A DNA stretch of 64,000 nt from Chitinophaga pinensis (GTDB taxonomy: Bacteria > Bacteroidota > Bacteroidia > 2-12-FULL-35-15), in NCBI GenBank assembly GCA_945885475.1, contig CAMCYR010000004.1:1-64000 (forward strand), in the 5' to 3' direction. The stretch's first letter is position 1; every line of letters starts with the position of its first letter. Under the pieces are notes generated by a model. It was not told the origin of the DNA and ran no database searches. It saw nothing but the letters and a program-made list of their open reading frames with translations. Below, piece after piece: positions 44,747-56,700 of this stretch. Both the position numbers and the translations under genes were made by a program.

Positions 44747-47700
44747 TTACTTAACAATGGTTACGGTACCTAAATATGTATGTTTTTTCTCTTTGTAATC
44801 CTTGATCTTAACTGAATAAACGTATACATCTTGTTGAGCGATATCTAAACCGTAATTGGCTTTTCCATCCCAATGTTTGTTTATATCGTCGGTAAAGAAA
44901 ATCAGGTTACCCCAACGATCGAAGATCGAAATTTCAAATTCTTTGATATGGTCACCCTTACCATAAAATTCATCATTAATACCATCTCCGTTCGGTGAAA
45001 AAGCGTTTGGAATAAAGAATGTAAATTCAGGATCGATGACAATGCAAAGTTGCGTTGCATCGATACATCCGAAGTTGGTTGTAACAGTCAGTGTTGCGCA
45101 ATAAGTTCCCGGTTCTGTAAAGTTGTGAGATGGATTTTGTAGACTGCTAGTGCCGTCTGTTGTGGCAAATACATCCCCGAAGTTCCATTGCCATGCGGCA
45201 ATAGATCCTGTTGGAACACTGGAGTTGTCGGTGTAATTGACAATAGCATTAACGATGCTTGTAGCCAGTGGTGCCGTAAAATCAGCAACAGGAGTCGGAT
45301 GCACCGTGATCATATTTGTGTTTGTAAGTGTAGACGTACATCCATCTGAAGTGTTTACGGTTAAGTTTACAGAATACTGTCCCGCTGCTGCATAGCAATG
45401 ATAATGTGCTGTATCAGCAGGACTTCCATCCCCGTAATTCCATATCCATGAAGTGATTGTTCCTGCCGTTACACTGGTGTTGTTGATGAGTGTAATACAT
45501 AAGGGCTCGCATCCGGATGTTGCACTGGCTGCAATTACAACCGTTGGCAATGGCAGCACAGTAACTGTAACGGTTGCTGTTGCCGCAGGAGAACAACCGT
45601 CATTTGCTGTAACTGTATATGTTGTCGTAATAGCGGGTGAAACAGCAAGCGGAGTTCCTGTTCCTGCAGGAGCCCATGTGTATGTGTATGGTCCACCGCC
45701 ACCCAATGAAGCAAGTGCAGAAATGCTTGCCGATACTCCCGGACAAATAGATACAGCACCGTTGGCAACGACAGTCAGTGGCGGATTTACTGTAACGGTA
45801 ACATTTACCGCAGCAGCCGGACAACCATTAGCATCGCTTGCATTAACGGTATATACTGTGGTTGCAAGAGGACTCACCGAAACGGTAGCCGTTGTTCCTG
45901 TGCCGGCCGGTGACCATGTATAACTGTATGCTCCTGGATTACCTCCGGTAGCAACCGCTGTGAGTGAAGTACTTCCTCCAAAACAAATTGTACTAGCCGC
46001 AATTGGTTCGATCACAACCAGTGTTGGTTCTGTTATTGTAGCAGTTGTTGTAGTTGTACACGCATTGGAATCAGTAATGGTACAAGTGTATGTTCCGGCA
46101 CAAAGAGAGGAAGCCGTAGCCGTATTTTGCACAGGAACGGTATTCCATGAATATGTATATCCTACACCGATCGTACCTCCACTGCCTGCAGCAGTAGCTG
46201 TACCATCACACACTCCGTTACACGAAGCAGGTGTCGTTACCGGACTAGCTGCAGTTAATAAAGAAGGTTCGCTAACGGTTGTGCTGGCCGTAGCATTACA
46301 TCCCCATGCATCTGTAACGGTAACGGTATATGTTCCGATGCACAATGAACTGCAAGATGCAGCCACACATCCGGATGACCAGTTGTATGAATAGGTAGAT
46401 GTTCCTCCAGCAGGAATAACAATAGTTTGTCCGTTGCAAGCTGAATTACAAGTAACATCAATCGCAGCAATAGCAATTGTGATTTGCGGATCAGCAAAAA
46501 CGGTTACTGAACTGGTTCCCGTACAACCTTCAGCATCAGTTACTAAAACCGAATAAGTAGTAGTTGCAGCCGGAGCTGCAATAGGGTTCAAAGTGGTCGG
46601 ACCGGTTAACGAAACAGCCGGTGTCCAGTTGTAAGTGTATCCGGCTCCGTTTGGTGTAACACCTAACACTGTAGTTTGTCCGAAGCAAACCGTGTCATTC
46701 AATCCTGCATTTACAACAAGTGAAGAATTAACAGTAACGGTGGCAACAGCCGTTGAGGAACAACCTAAAGATGTTCCTGTAACGGTATATGTAGTGGTAG
46801 TTGCAGGTGCAGCATCAGCTGTGTTTACTCCTGTCGAGATAGCTCCGGCAGACCAAGCGTAAGTTGTTGCACCTGATGCAAGTAGGTTAGCTGTAAATGT
46901 AGGGCAGATAGCTGGCGAGTTAACGGTTGTAACCGGAAGAGGATTAACAGTAACCGTTGCAACCGCAGTGGATGTACATCCTAAAGAATTTCCTGTAACG
47001 GTGTATGATGTTGTTGTTAAAGGAGAATCCGTGATCGGGTTTATAGTCGCTCCAGTAGACCATGAATAGGTCGTAGCTCCTGCAGCAGTTAATGTGGCAA
47101 TATCCCCTGCACAAATAGTAGGTGAATTAACGGTTGTAAGCGGCAATGGATTAACGGTAACGGTAGCAACAGCAGTTCCTGTGCAACCGGCTGTTGTGCC
47201 TGTAACGGTATATGTTGTCGTGCTTGCAGGTGTCGCATCCGCAGTATTAAGTCCAGAAGAGCTTGCTCCGGCAGACCATGTATAAGTAGTCGCTCCACCG
47301 GCAGATAAATTAGCTGTCTGCCCGGCACAGATGGTAGGTGAATTAACGGTAATGGACATTGCCGGGGCAACTGTAACCGTTCCGACTGCAGAGGAAGTAC
47401 ATCCCAAAGAAGTCCCTGTAACAGTATATGTACTGGTAGTTGCAGGTGTAGCATCAGCCGTATTGGCTCCTGTGGAGGTAGCTCCGGCAGACCATGTATA
47501 CGTTGTGGCACCCGCTGCAATTAGGTTAGCTGTAAATGTAGGACAGATAGTTGGCGAATTAACGGTTGTAACCGGAAGAGGGTTAACAGTAACCGTTGCA
47601 ACCGCAGTAGATGTACATCCCAAAGAAGTCCCGGTAACGGTATACGATGTTGTTATTAAAGGAGAATCCGTGATCGGGTTTATAGTCGCTCCAGTAGACC

Positions 47701-50332
47701 ATGAATAGGTCGTAGCACCTGCAGCAGTTAATGTAGCAATATCCCCTGCACAAATAGTAGGTGAATTAACGGTTGTAAGCGGTAACGGATTAACGGTAAC
47801 GGTAGCAACAGCAGTTCCTGTGCAACCGGCTGTTGTGCCTGTAACGGTATATGTTGTCGTGCTTGCAGGTGTCGCATCCGCAGTATTAAGTCCGGAAGAG
47901 CTTGCTCCGGCAGACCATGTATAAGTGGTCGCTCCACCGGCAGATAAATTAGCTGTCTGCCCGGCACAGATGGTAGGTGAATTAACGGTAATGGACATTG
48001 TCGGGGCAACTGTAACCGTTGCAACTGCAGAGGAAGTACATCCCAAAGAAGTCCCTGTAACGGTATAAGATGTGGTTGCAGCAGGTGTAACACTGATCGG
48101 GTTTGTAATACCTCCTGTTGACCAAGAGTATGTTGCTGCACCTGCAGCAGTTAATGTTGCAGCATCGCCAGGACAAATTGTTGGCGAGTTAACGGTTGTA
48201 ACAGGAATAGGGTTAACAGTAACCGTTGCAACTGCAGTGGATGTACATCCTAAAGAATTTCCTGTAACGGTGTATGATGTGGTTGTTAAAGGAGAATCCG
48301 TGATCGGGTTTATAGTCGCTCCAGTAGACCATGAATAGGTAGTAGCTCCTGCAGCAGTTAAGGTGGCAATATCCCCTGCACAAATAGTAGGTGAATTAAC
48401 GATTGTAAGCGGCAATGGATTAACGGTAACAGTAGCAACAGCGGTTCCTGTACAACCGGATGTGTTAGCTGTAACGGTGTAAGATGTTGTTGTTGTTGGT
48501 GTCACACTTAATGGATTTAATATTGAGCCAGTTGACCAAGAATAGGTTGTTCCTCCTGTTGCAGTGAGTGTTGCAATAGCACCAACACAAATTGTTGGTG
48601 AATTCACAGCAGCAACAATAGTACCTCCGACAGTTACAGTAGATACTGCAGTTGAAGTACATCCAAAAGATGTTCCGGTAACAGTATATGAAGTTGTTGT
48701 TAGAGGTGTAACTGAAATAGGATTAGTAAGTGCACCGTTTGACCAAGAGTATGTTGTAGCCCCTGCAGCTGTTAATGTGGCCGTTTGTGTAGGGCAAATT
48801 ATTGCTGATGTAACGGTTGTTATTGGTTGTGGGTTAACAGTAATGGTGAATGTGCTGGCAACACCCGGGCAGGTGCTTCCGACAATTGAAGGCGTAACAG
48901 TTATCGTTGATGTAACTGGAAGTCCGGTTATATTGGTGGCAACAAATGCTGGTAAATTTGTTGTTCCACTTGCAGCTAAACCTATTGAAGCATTCGAATT
49001 AGTCCAAGCAAAAGCAGCGCCAACGGGTGTACTTAAAAAAGTATTGATTGGAACAGTTGCACCCGCACAGACCGTGATATTTGTTTCGGGAGTAACAACA
49101 GGACTAGGGGTCACATAAACAACAAACGGGAATGAAATGGCTGCAAAACAAGAATTTATAGGAGTTCCTATTGCTGTGTAAGTCGTTGTAACAGCTGGAT
49201 TTGCACTAACAGTCGCACCTGTTGTCGAGGACAAACCCGTTGCGGGACTCCATGACCAGTTGTAGCTGGCAATATTGGGACCCGAAACACCAATTGATGA
49301 AGGTACACCCTGACAAATTTTTACGGTATCAGTATAAGGGGTGCATGCCGCAGGAGGAGCTGTTGCAGACCCCGGATAGCTTAAGAAAGTTGTATTAGCA
49401 ACTGCTTGTGCGGAAGCTACGTCATCTAAAATACAAACGAATTTAAATGTTTCCGTTGCACCAGGTGCAAGATTGTTAATCCTATAAGCCAAGCCAATTG
49501 CTCCATCAATAAATAATGTTGAACCAACTGCTTGCGTAAATCCGGCAGTACCATTCCATAGATTGGATCCGTCACGGTTGGCGAAGCCACCATAAAAAGC
49601 TCTCCAGTTTGCTCCTGTTCCTGCCAAACCAAAGTATGACATCGGCTGTGAAGCGGGCACAGATGAAGTTGCTTTTACGTGAGCTGTGTTACACAGTCCA
49701 CTGAAAGGTTGAGAAACGATCGTGTTTCGTGTTGTGAAATCTCCGCTTATGGGTTGATTGTTGTCGGGGTCAACGTTTCTGTAGTAGTATAGTGTAGGAA
49801 TAGTTGCAGCTGTGTTATTTGTAACTGATACAGTGGTCGTGTAAAAAAGGTCGGTTTGTTTTAGAAAATAATTAATCTTGAAATGTAGATTTGTTCCTGT
49901 AGTCAAATTGCCTTGCCAATCAGCACTGATACAACTAAACGTTTGGGACCACGATGTCATTGCGCCATTGATTTGTTGGAGGTATGCACAATTGTTTCCG
50001 TAATTTATTCCAGAAGGAAGTTCAATTCCCCATCCATTTTCAGGACTACCAGGTGTAAAAAAGTCTCCGTCAAAAGTTGCCCAAGCATTCACCTGAGGAT
50101 TTGATACAAAACCAAAAAACGGGTTTCCCGAACGGAAGTGCATCCCAGCCAATGGAGGTGAAGCACCGGTTGGGCAGCCTTCAAATCCGCCAAGTCCTGA
50201 GATTCCAATTTCAACACTTGTTCCTTTGATGTATGCATTTGCTCCAACCATTTGAGCATTCAACAAATTAATGTTAAAAAAGCACAAGATCACTACGTGT
50301 GCTAAAAATAAGAGTCTAGTAGATTTAAGCAT
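44747..50332 (-). CDS. T9SS-secreted adhesin-like protein with Ig-like repeats, SprB and PKD modules
   Basis: 1861 residues. Signal peptide (cleavage after NLLNA). Residues 27-330: an unassigned beta domain with YYYRNVDPDNNQ. About 420-500: an Ig-like unit. About 506-1211: ten 69-72-residue repeats (NSPTICAGQTANLSAGGATT ... TSYTVTGTSLGCTSTAVATV). About 1284-1440: SprB-type repeats (VTCNSACNG, TITVTVTDA-like ends). About 1596-1767: two PKD domains (WIWNYGDGSP, WQWNFGD). Residues 1768-1861: the gliding-motility C-terminal domain CHU_C (NAFSPNGDGINDEF, IFDRWGNLIF, YVYSVKIKDYKEKKHTYLGT), the type B T9SS sorting signal. It would be exported and attached to the cell surface as an adhesin or gliding-type protein. 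Confidence 0.93.
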   Translation of the reverse strand: MLKSTRLLFLAHVVILCFFNINLLNAQMVGANAYIKGTSVEIGISGLGGFEGCPTGASPPLAGMHFRSGNPFFGFVSNPQVNAWATFDGDFFTPGSPENGWGIELPSGINYGNNCAYLQQINGAMTSWSQTFSCISADWQGNLTTGTNLHFKINYFLKQTDLFYTTTVSVTNNTAATIPTLYYYRNVDPDNNQPISGDFTTRNTIVSQPFSGLCNTAHVKATSSVPASQPMSYFGLAGTGANWRAFYGGFANRDGSNLWNGTAGFTQAVGSTLFIDGAIGLAYRINNLAPGATETFKFVCILDDVASAQAVANTTFLSYPGSATAPPAACTPYTDTVKICQGVPSSIGVSGPNIASYNWSWSPATGLSSTTGATVSANPAVTTTYTAIGTPINSCFAAISFPFVVYVTPSPVVTPETNITVCAGATVPINTFLSTPVGAAFAWTNSNASIGLAASGTTNLPAFVATNITGLPVTSTITVTPSIVGSTCPGVASTFTITVNPQPITTVTSAIICPTQTATLTAAGATTYSWSNGALTNPISVTPLTTTSYTVTGTSFGCTSTAVSTVTVGGTIVAAVNSPTICVGAIATLTATGGTTYSWSTGSILNPLSVTPTTTTSYTVTANTSGCTGTAVATVTVNPLPLTIVNSPTICAGDIATLTAAGATTYSWSTGATINPITDSPLTTTSYTVTGNSLGCTSTAVATVTVNPIPVTTVNSPTICPGDAATLTAAGAATYSWSTGGITNPISVTPAATTSYTVTGTSLGCTSSAVATVTVAPTMSITVNSPTICAGQTANLSAGGATTYTWSAGASSSGLNTADATPASTTTYTVTGTTAGCTGTAVATVTVNPLPLTTVNSPTICAGDIATLTAAGATTYSWSTGATINPITDSPLITTSYTVTGTSLGCTSTAVATVTVNPLPVTTVNSPTICPTFTANLIAAGATTYTWSAGATSTGANTADATPATTSTYTVTGTSLGCTSSAVGTVTVAPAMSITVNSPTICAGQTANLSAGGATTYTWSAGASSSGLNTADATPASTTTYTVTGTTAGCTGTAVATVTVNPLPLTTVNSPTICAGDIATLTAAGATTYSWSTGATINPITDSPLTTTSYTVTGNSLGCTSTAVATVTVNPLPVTTVNSPAICPTFTANLLASGATTYAWSAGAISTGVNTADAAPATTTTYTVTGTSLGCSSTAVATVTVNSSLVVNAGLNDTVCFGQTTVLGVTPNGAGYTYNWTPAVSLTGPTTLNPIAAPAATTTYSVLVTDAEGCTGTSSVTVFADPQITIAIAAIDVTCNSACNGQTIVIPAGGTSTYSYNWSSGCVAASCSSLCIGTYTVTVTDAWGCNATASTTVSEPSLLTAASPVTTPASCNGVCDGTATAAGSGGTIGVGYTYSWNTVPVQNTATASSLCAGTYTCTITDSNACTTTTTATITEPTLVVIEPIAASTICFGGSTSLTAVATGGNPGAYSYTWSPAGTGTTATVSVSPLATTVYTVNASDANGCPAAAVNVTVTVNPPLTVVANGAVSICPGVSASISALASLGGGGPYTYTWAPAGTGTPLAVSPAITTTYTVTANDGCSPAATATVTVTVLPLPTVVIAASATSGCEPLCITLINNTSVTAGTITSWIWNYGDGSPADTAHYHCYAAAGQYSVNLTVNTSDGCTSTLTNTNMITVHPTPVADFTAPLATSIVNAIVNYTDNSSVPTGSIAAWQWNFGDVFATTDGTSSLQNPSHNFTEPGTYCATLTVTTNFGCIDATQLCIVIDPEFTFFIPNAFSPNGDGINDEFYGKGDHIKEFEISIFDRWGNLIFFTDDINKHWDGKANYGLDIAQQDVYVYSVKIKDYKEKKHTYLGTVTIVK
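46718..47995 (-). repeat. 639-bp segmental duplication inside the 1861-residue adhesin
   Basis: The segments 47357-47995 and 46718-47356 are two tandem copies with an offset of exactly 639 bp (213 codons = 72+69+72), each encoding three Ig-like repeats. The first third of each copy (SITVNSPTICAGQTANLSAG and following) is identical at protein level, and over long stretches the DNA differs at only a few positions; the last repeat of each copy is more diverged. The repeat order is ABC-ABC, not AAABBB, so one larger unit was duplicated. Confidence 0.85.
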
Positions 50333-50682
50333 TTTTTAATAGAGTAGTTGTTTAGTATGAGCGTGTCGTTTTTTGATACAAAATCATGCCTAAAGTTGAA
50401 CAAAATAATTATAAAATCAAAGAAAAATGTAATATGTTAAAAATTATTTTATTTTGATGGTTCAATTAAAATGATGCAATAAGGGAGGTAATAGTTGCAT
50501 GTGTAAAAATAAGAATTATCATCCCATTTTGAAGTCTTTTAAGAACAACGTATCACTTTTCATAAAAATTAAGAAAATTTTTTATGGGGAGACAAGCACG
50601 CAGGAAGCGTTAAATTTATCCTCAATGGAAGAATTATAAGAGTTTTTGGGATATAACTCAGAAATGGAAGAACATCACAAAC
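50333..50682. other. Intergenic region with no gene found
   Basis: About 350 bp between the start of the 1861-residue gene and the terminator of the giant gene. It is AT-rich, with no plausible open frame and no repeat matching others in the window. The 1861-residue gene promoter should lie in its first 100 bp; a minus-strand TTATTTTG (50408-50401) is one base from the -7 consensus. Confidence 0.5.
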
Positions 50683-50713
50683 AAAAAGAGGAGCGTTAAG
50701 CTCCTCTTTTTAT
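50683..50713 (-). terminator. Terminator of the giant adhesin gene
   Basis: A perfect 12-bp stem AAAAAGAGGAGC / GCTCCTCTTTTT with a 5-base loop, flanked by A and T runs, 6 bp downstream of the giant gene's stop. Confidence 0.9.
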
Positions 50714-50718
50714 TTATT

Positions 50719-53700
50719 TTATTTTACAATGGTAACATGGCCGATATATTCTTTTTCATTCCCGTTGAAGTCTTTCGTTATAATTTTCCACACGTAAACA
50801 TCGATTTGTGCGATTTTATCTCCACCATTTGCTCTCCCATCCCAGCCTTTATTCACATCGGTTGTTTTATAAATTAATGAACCCCATCGGTCAAAAATCG
50901 ACAATTCAAAATCATTCGGGTCGATTCCAACACCTTGAGGCATAAACGTATCATTTATGCCATCATTGTTCAGTGGCGTAAATGCGTTGGGAACATACAA
51001 TGTATATTCGGGTAGTACAATTACGTCGTTGTAGGCCGTATCTGTGCATCCAAAAGTATTTGTAACAATCAATTGGACCGTATAGCTACCAGGATCATTG
51101 TATGAAAATGAAGGGTTCTGAACGGTATCAGTGAAAATTCCAAAAGGATGGTTGAAATCCCAACTCCAAATAAATGGAGCACCTGCTCCAATCGTTTGGT
51201 CAGTAAATGAAACTAAGGGAACAGTTTGAGTCACAGATGTTGGTGAATATGAAAATGATGCACTTGGAGCTGGAAATACATCAATATAATTCACATTCGA
51301 AATGGATGAAACACATCCAAGAGCGGTTGTTACAGTTAAAGTAACGTCATACGATCCTGAATTAAGGTAGGTGTGCGTTACCGGTTCTCCTATTTGATTG
51401 GAACTTCCATCTCCAAAATTCCAAGAGTAACTTGTTCCTATATCGCTCACCGCATTAAATGTTACAGTGAAATCTTCACACCCTGCGGTATCATTTGCCA
51501 GCATCAAAGCTATTGCAACTGGATTTACGGTTACTGTCGCTGTGTCTGTCGCCAAAAAGGAGCATCCGTCATCAACGATTACAAAATAATCAAATGGTGA
51601 AGAAGCAAGAGATGGAGAAACACTTTGTGAAGCACCAATTACAGCATTGCTCCATGTATAGGTGTATGGTCCGCCGTTACCGCCTGAAGCAGACGCAGAT
51701 ATCGTTACAAAACTTCCACTGCAAACACTAACATCCGAAGCGGAGACCGTTACCGGAGGATTTACAAATAGGGTAATTGTTTCTGTTGGAGAAACACAAC
51801 CATTTGCATCCGTTAAAAATACGTTATAAGTAGATGTTGTTGTTGGGTTTACTACATGCGGACCCGCTCCAACAAAAGTGGCAGGTACCCAGAAGTAAGT
51901 ATAGCCTGGTGTTCCACCATACCCCGCTCCGTATAGTTGTGCATTTTCTCCAATACAGATCGTATCTGTCGGACTGACAATAATATCAGTAGGGGAAGGT
52001 TGTGTAACAGTAACAGATCCTGTAACACTGCATCCGTTGGCATCGGTAACGGTAACGGTATAAGTACCTGCAATTAATGCTGTAGCGGTTTGAGTAATTT
52101 GTGATCCTATACCTGACCAGGAATAAGTGTACAATGGTTGACCACCCACTGGGAATACAGTTGCAGAACCCAGCGCTGTTTCATAACATAATGGCTCCGT
52201 GAATGCAAATGGATCAAGTGTAGGGCCTGAGCGGTCGAGTAATACGATTGACGTATCTGCTGTACATCCTTGTGAATCGGTTACAACAACAGTATAAGCG
52301 CCCGCAGGTAATGAGGTAGCAATTGCTGATACCTGGTTGGAAGGGTCATTCCACAAATAAGTATAGCCTGGTGTTCCTCCTGATGGGGTAACAGAAACAA
52401 ATCCATTCGCATTTCCACATGTACTAGGATTTGAAATCGTAGAAAGTGTTATTGCTGTTGGCTCTGTTATGTTGAAATTCATTGTATTTGAACAACCATT
52501 TTGATCTGTTACTACCACTGTGTAAATACCTGCTAACAATCCTGAAACGATTGGTCCGGAACCAACACTTGGAGTCCATGTATAGGTGTACCCCGGTGTT
52601 CCACCTGTAATGTTAAGGTTTATTGCACCATTGTTCCCTGAATTACAACTGACGTTTGTTGTTGAAACTACAGCAATGTTAATTGCTGGAGCTGATGTTA
52701 TTGTTGTCGAACTAGTGCTTATACACCCATTCACATCCGTAATTGTAACCGTGTATCCAGCTGCACATAAGCCTGTTGCCGTTTGAGAAGCTTGTGTAGC
52801 GGCATCGTTCCATAGATAAGTATAGGGAGCTGTTCCTCCTCCTGCACCAACTGTAGCAGTTCCATCACATGTTAAGAAACAACTTACATTGCTTGTTGCA
52901 AGGATGCCGGAAACTAAAGGAGCCGGTTCATTAATTGTAACAGAACTTGTTCCAACGCACCCAATTGAATCCGTTACAATCACTGAGTAAATTCCACCTG
53001 ACAATCCACTGATAAATGAAGTTGTTTGTCCGCTTGGAGACCATAAAATAGTATAAGGCACAATCCCGCCAACGATAGCCGCCTGCGCATTACCATTTGC
53101 AGCACCTGCACATGTTACATTTGTACTGGTAGGGATTGTAACCACAGGTGCGGCATTGTCATTAACGTTAGCCAAACCCGCAATGCTGCATCCGTTAGCA
53201 TCTGTAATAGAGATCGTATAAACACCTGAATTGATATTAGATGCACAAATTGTAGTTTGTGTGGATGGATCGTTCCATGAATAGGAGAATGGAGGTATAC
53301 CACCTATTACTGCAGCACAAGCTGAACCATCAGCATTTCCACAACTTGAATTAGTAGTTACTGTTGAAACGGCTAAAATTGTAGGCTGTGAAATTACAAC
53401 GGAAGCAGAAGCAGTACAACCGTTTCCATCAACAACTGTCAGATCATGAACACCGTCACAAATATTTGTGATATTTGGTGTCGTTTGAAATGTCGGTGTC
53501 CATTGGAATGTGAAAGGTCCCGTACCACCTGTGTAAACAGCGTTTGCCGTTGCATCACAAGCATTGTAACACGTAACATTTGTACTTGTTATAGATGCAA
53601 CCAATGCAAATGGTTCAGTAATAGTTGCTGTTGTGGATGCAGTACATCCATTCGCATCTGTGACAGTTACTGTATAGTTTGCAGCGCAAAGGTTGTTTAC

Positions 53701-56700
53701 CGATGCACCTGCAGTGCTTGTTGGCATCCATAAGTAATTATAAGGTGCAGATCCACCTGTCACCGTTGCTGTTGCATAACCATCACAGGCAGCGAAGCAT
53801 GTTACATTTCCAATCGTTGTTATTGACGCGATCATTGAAGTCGGGCTTGTAATAACTGCAGTTGCGGTTGTGGTGCAACCTCCTGCATCCGTTACGGTAA
53901 CGGTATAAGTTCCTGAACATAATCCTGTAGCTGTTTGCGTTGATTGAGCACTAATATCGCTCCATAAATAGGTGAAAGGACCTGTCCCTGTTAAGGGATT
54001 CGCTGTTGCAGTAGCATTACACAAGCCACTACAGCTTATGTTTGTAGACGTTGTTGAGGCTGTAACAGCTGTCGGTGCGGTTAATGTTGCCGGTTTAAAT
54101 GCAGTACATCCATTAACATCCGTTACCTGAAGCGTATACGTTCCTGCACATAGTCCTAATGTGAAAGGTGTCGTAACTCCTCCTGGGTTCCATAAATAGG
54201 TATATGGAGCAGTACCACCAAAAGTGTTGGAGATTAATGTTCCGTTACAAGCACCGAAACAAGTTGGATTTGTGCCAGCAATTGCAAGGTCTAATAATAT
54301 TGGTTCAGTTATAGTTGCTGATGTTGAAGCAATACAACCGTTAGCGTCTGTTGCAACGAGTGTATATGTTCCTGCAATTAAATTTGTTGCAGTAGGCAAT
54401 GTTTGACCGTTATTCCAAAGGAAGGTGAACGGAATTGTTCCGCCACTAACTGTAACAGTAGCACTTCCATCATTTTCACCGAAACAAGAAACGTTATTTG
54501 TTGCAAACAATGTTGCAACCGGTCCTGCTAAGTTATTAATTGTTACTGATAGTGTTTGTGTACATGCATTGGCATCTGTAACCGTAACAAGGTAAGTGTT
54601 AGATGGTAATCCTGAGGCAGTAGTCGTTGTTTGTGCTGCTGGGTCGCTCCATAAATAAGAATAGGGTCCCGTTCCTCCTCCTGCGGAAATTGTTGCACTT
54701 CCGTTTGCTATATTACAAGTTGCATCTACCTGAGTTGAAGTTAAGCTCATGCCAGCCGGTTCCGTTATTGCTACGGATCCTGTTTTTTGACAACCATTCA
54801 CATCCGTATAAACACAGGTATATGTTCCTGCAGATAATCCTGATATTGTTTGTGTTGTGTAACTTCCAGGTGTCCATAAATAAGTATAACCTGGTGTTCC
54901 TCCAGCAGGATTAATGGTGATACTCCCATCAGAACCACCAAAACAAGAAATATTAGATGTTGTAAATGTTTGAGTTAATATTGTCGGTTCTGTAATAATA
55001 ACAGAGGCAGAAGAAATACATCCATTTCCATCAGTAACCGTTACAGTATAACTTGCAGGTGCTAATCCTGATGCCGTTACTGTTGTTTGTGATCCTGGAT
55101 TCCATGCATAAGTGAATGGAGGAGTAGCTCCTGCTCCCATTGAAACTGTTGCCGTCCCGTTGTTTGAAGCCGCACAGGTAACGTTTGTGCTAGAAGAGAT
55201 AACAGCAGTGGCTCCTGGATTTTGTCCAACACTTGTTGTTGACGTTTGTGAACAGCCATTCGCATCTGTTACGGTAACGGTGTAGTTTCCTGCAGTGATT
55301 GCCGAGTTAGTAGCAGTTGATGCCCCGCTTCCTGACCAAAAGTAGGTATAGGTTGGTGTTGCCCCAGATGCAGTTACCGTTGCTGCACCATTTGCTGCAA
55401 TGCATATTGCATTTGTTGTTGTAGTAACCAATGTTAATGCCGTTGGCTGTGTAATTGTACATGGAACACTAACCGCACAGTTGTTTGCATCTCTTATTAT
55501 TATAGTATGTGCGCCAACAGTTAATCCTGTAAATGTTGGACTAGCAACAAATGCACCACCGTCAATGGAATAAGTATACGTAGCTGTTCCACCTGCAGCA
55601 ACAACCGTAATACTGCCATTACTTAATCCAAAGCAGCTGATGTTGGTTTGAGCACTGATGTTTCCCGTTAAAACAGTAGGTTGTATAATTGTAACAGGAA
55701 CGCTTGTAGTACAGCCGTTTCCATCTTGTGCAACAACCGTGTAGATTCCTTGAGATAGAGCAGTAAAAGTACCCGATCCACCTAATACCCCACCATTGAT
55801 AGAGTATAGGTATGGTCCTGTAGATCCAGATGCAACCACAGTAACACTTCCATTTGTCCCTCCATTACAGCTGACATTCGTTTGTGCTGATATCGAAGCA
55901 GTTAATCCGCTTAAATCGACAATCGTGATAATTGTCGTAGTGGTACAATTGTTAAGATCTTTAACGGTAACCGTATAGGTTCCTGCTGCGAGTCCGGTGA
56001 ATGTCCCGCTTGCCTGGAAAGCTGCACCTATAGAGTAAGTATAACCTGGTGTTCCGTTTAATCCCGTTGCGGTCAATGAGCCATTCGCTGCACCACATGT
56101 TGCGTCAACTTTTGTTGCTGTAACTGTCACTTGCGTTGGCTGTGTAATCGTAAGCGGTTGATTTATTGAACATCCGTTTCCATCTGTTACTATTATTGTA
56201 TATGTACCAGCTATTAGCGAGTTAAATGTGCCGCTCGACTGGAAAGAAGCGCCTCCGTCAATTGAGTAGGTATATCCAACTGTTCCGCCAGTTGCTAATA
56301 CGGTCGCACTTCCGGTATTTCCACCAAAACAACTTACATTGGTTTGGGCCGTTATGGAAGAGCTTACTACCGTCGGTTGTGTAATTGTCACTGCTTGTGC
56401 GACCGTACAATTGTTACCATCTTTAACAATGATGCTGTACGTGCCGGCAGATAAGCCCGTGAATGTTCCACTTGTCTGGAAGGTTGTTCCACCATTTATA
56501 GAATATGTAAATGAAGGAGTACCTCCTGTTCCAGAAATGGTAACACTGCCAGTGCTTCCGCCAAAGCAGCTTACGTTTGTTTGTGCACTAATGGATGAGG
56601 TTAAAACAGATGGTTCCGAAATTGTAACAGTTGTTGTATTTGTACAGTTATTGGCATCACGAACCGTTACTGTATATGTTCCAGCACACATCGCTGTTGC

